Source of the DNA: SCN-69-37 sp044507065
GTDB taxonomy: Bacteria; Acidobacteriota; Vicinamibacteria; Vicinamibacterales; SCN-69-37
Assembly: GCA_044507065.1 (NCBI GenBank)
Contig: JBIQJY010000101.1
Location: 1 to 6,869, forward strand
Direction of reading: 5' to 3'
Length of the DNA stretch: 6,869 nucleotides
The notes beneath the pieces were generated by a model. That model saw only the letters and a list, made by a program, of their open reading frames with translations. It was not told the origin of the DNA and did no database searches. This document shows, one piece after another, positions 6,064 through 6,869 of the stretch; positions within the stretch are counted from its first letter, which is position 1, and each line of letters starts with the position of its first letter. Both the position numbers and the translations under genes were made by a program.

Positions 6064-6869
6064 ATGCGTTGGACGAGCAGGGGCAAGAGCGCCGATGTCG
6101 AGGACCGGCGCGGGCAGCGCAGCCGGATGCGTGGTGGCGCGACGCTCGGCATCGGCGGCGTGCTCGTCCTCCTGGTCCTCACACTGCTGACCGGACAGGA
6201 CTTCCTGTCGCTGGCCGATCCGGGCGCCGAGGGCGGCGTGACCTCGACGACCGCGCCCGACGAGCCCTACGCAGCTACACCCGAGGAAGAGAAACTCGTC
6301 GACTTCGTCTCGTTCGTCCTCGACGACAGCCAGGACGTGTGGACGCAACTGCTCGGGCCCAACTACCAGCGCGCGCGGCTCGTGCTGTTCACCGACGCTG
6401 TCGAGTCGGCGTGCGGATTCGCCCAGTCGGCGACCGGTCCGTTCTACTGCCCACCCGATCAACGCGTCTACATCGATCTCGGGTTCTATCGCGAGTTGCA
6501 GCAGCAGTTCGGTGCGCCCGGCGACTTCGCGCAGGCCTACGTGCTCACGCACGAAATCGGCCATCACGTCCAGACGCTGACCGGCACCGAAGCGCAGGTG
6601 CGTCAGGCGCAGCGCGCCAATCCCTCGATGGCCAACCAGTTGTCGGTGCGCATGGAACTACAGGCCGACTGCTACGCCGGCGTGTGGGGCCACACGACAT
6701 CGCGTCGCGGACTGCTCGACGCCGACGACATCGATGAAGCGCTCACCGCCGCGGCGGCCATCGGCGACGACCGCATCCAGCGCATGGGCACCGGCCGCGT
6801 CTCTCCCGAGCGCTTCACGCACGGGACGTCGGCCGAGCGGGCGGCCTGGTTCCGCCGCGGCTTCGAGTC
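6064..6869 (+). CDS. YpfJ-family neutral zinc metallopeptidase, C-terminus cut by window end
   Basis: An open frame of 268 complete codons to the right edge, with no stop. Seen: the N-terminal family signature MRWTSRGKSADVEDRRG; one membrane helix (about residues 24-43); an acidic spacer (about 52-78); then the catalytic domain. The zinc site is THEIGHHVQ with H163, E164 and H167, and the third ligand is probably E198 in MELQADCYAGVW (197-208). Cysteines are C117, C129 and C203. The last visible residues AAWFRRGFE match the stretch that in this family comes shortly before a C-terminal Cys-Asp-Thr-Phe, so perhaps 10-20 residues are missing. Family knowledge: putative neutral zinc metallopeptidases (Zn_peptidase, PF04228), typically near 290 residues, anchored with the domain outside the cytoplasm; physiological substrates are poorly known. 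The gene is divergent from the ABC-F gene across 85 bases. The start is supported by the conserved N-terminus; the ribosome site (G-run 7 nt upstream) is weak. Confidence 0.93.
   Translation, partial: MRWTSRGKSADVEDRRGQRSRMRGGATLGIGGVLVLLVLTLLTGQDFLSLADPGAEGGVTSTTAPDEPYAATPEEEKLVDFVSFVLDDSQDVWTQLLGPNYQRARLVLFTDAVESACGFAQSATGPFYCPPDQRVYIDLGFYRELQQQFGAPGDFAQAYVLTHEIGHHVQTLTGTEAQVRQAQRANPSMANQLSVRMELQADCYAGVWGHTTSRRGLLDADDIDEALTAAAAIGDDRIQRMGTGRVSPERFTHGTSAERAAWFRRGFE

Noticed and set aside
5272..6567. 431-codon minus-strand open frame spanning the ABC-F start and the metallopeptidase gene
   Set aside because: It overlaps two genes with full sets of family motifs, and its translation switches between frame shadows of both.
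6069..6737. 222-codon plus-strand open frame inside the metallopeptidase gene
   Set aside because: It is out of frame with the HEIGHH-containing reading frame from 6064 and very Arg-rich; a frame shadow.
1..6869. Search for CRISPR arrays, transposase genes, tRNA, long terminal repeats or attachment sites
   Set aside because: No regularly spaced repeats, transposase motifs or tRNA-like cloverleaf were seen. Almost all sequence is covered by ordinary genes.

Overview
The window is a high-GC stretch of ordinary, densely coded bacterial chromosome. Codons are strongly G/C at third positions, which also explains several long antisense open frames that are not genes. The gene content (adaptor plus tandem MacB-like permeases, SH3/OmpA envelope protein, ABC-F ATPase, YpfJ-type metallopeptidase) fits a Gram-negative, outer-membrane-bearing organism. 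The tandem MacB-like permeases and general composition remind me of Acidobacteriota (Vicinamibacteria-like), but no sequence here proves that taxonomy. I see no insertion sequence, phage gene, CRISPR array, tRNA or rRNA.

Layout. (a) Positions 1-2653, minus strand: a compact export operon read right to left. It holds a periplasmic adaptor (HlyD/AcrA/MacA type), a MacB-like FtsX-fold permease 3 nt downstream, and a second paralogous permease that overlaps the first by the 4-base ATGA and runs off the left edge. The partner ATPase and outer-membrane channel are not in the window. (b) 2654-2918: divergent intergenic region. (c) 2919-3296, plus strand: a 125-residue, four-helix inner-membrane protein of unknown function behind the best Shine-Dalgarno in the window. 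(d) 3297-3464: intergenic region with a sigma-54-like -24/-12 element. (e) 3465-4316, plus strand: an exported SH3-like plus OmpA-C peptidoglycan-binding protein. (f) 4332-5978, minus strand: a two-domain ABC-F ATPase, convergent with the OmpA gene across a 15-bp gap that holds a short palindrome. (g) 5979-6063: an 85-bp divergent region. (h) 6064 to the right edge, plus strand: a YpfJ-family membrane-anchored zinc metallopeptidase with an intact HExxH, open at the window end and probably lacking only a short C-terminus.

How the genes relate. Only the minus-strand export operon is a clear functional unit: the adaptor would bridge inner-membrane permeases to an outer-membrane channel, powered by an ATPase encoded elsewhere. 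The remaining genes look independent: an envelope/peptidoglycan protein, a ribosome-associated ABC-F factor and a membrane protease. I did not find a convincing new biological system. The points most worth checking are the sigma-54-like promoter, the small unrecognised membrane protein, and the ATPase-less permease pair.
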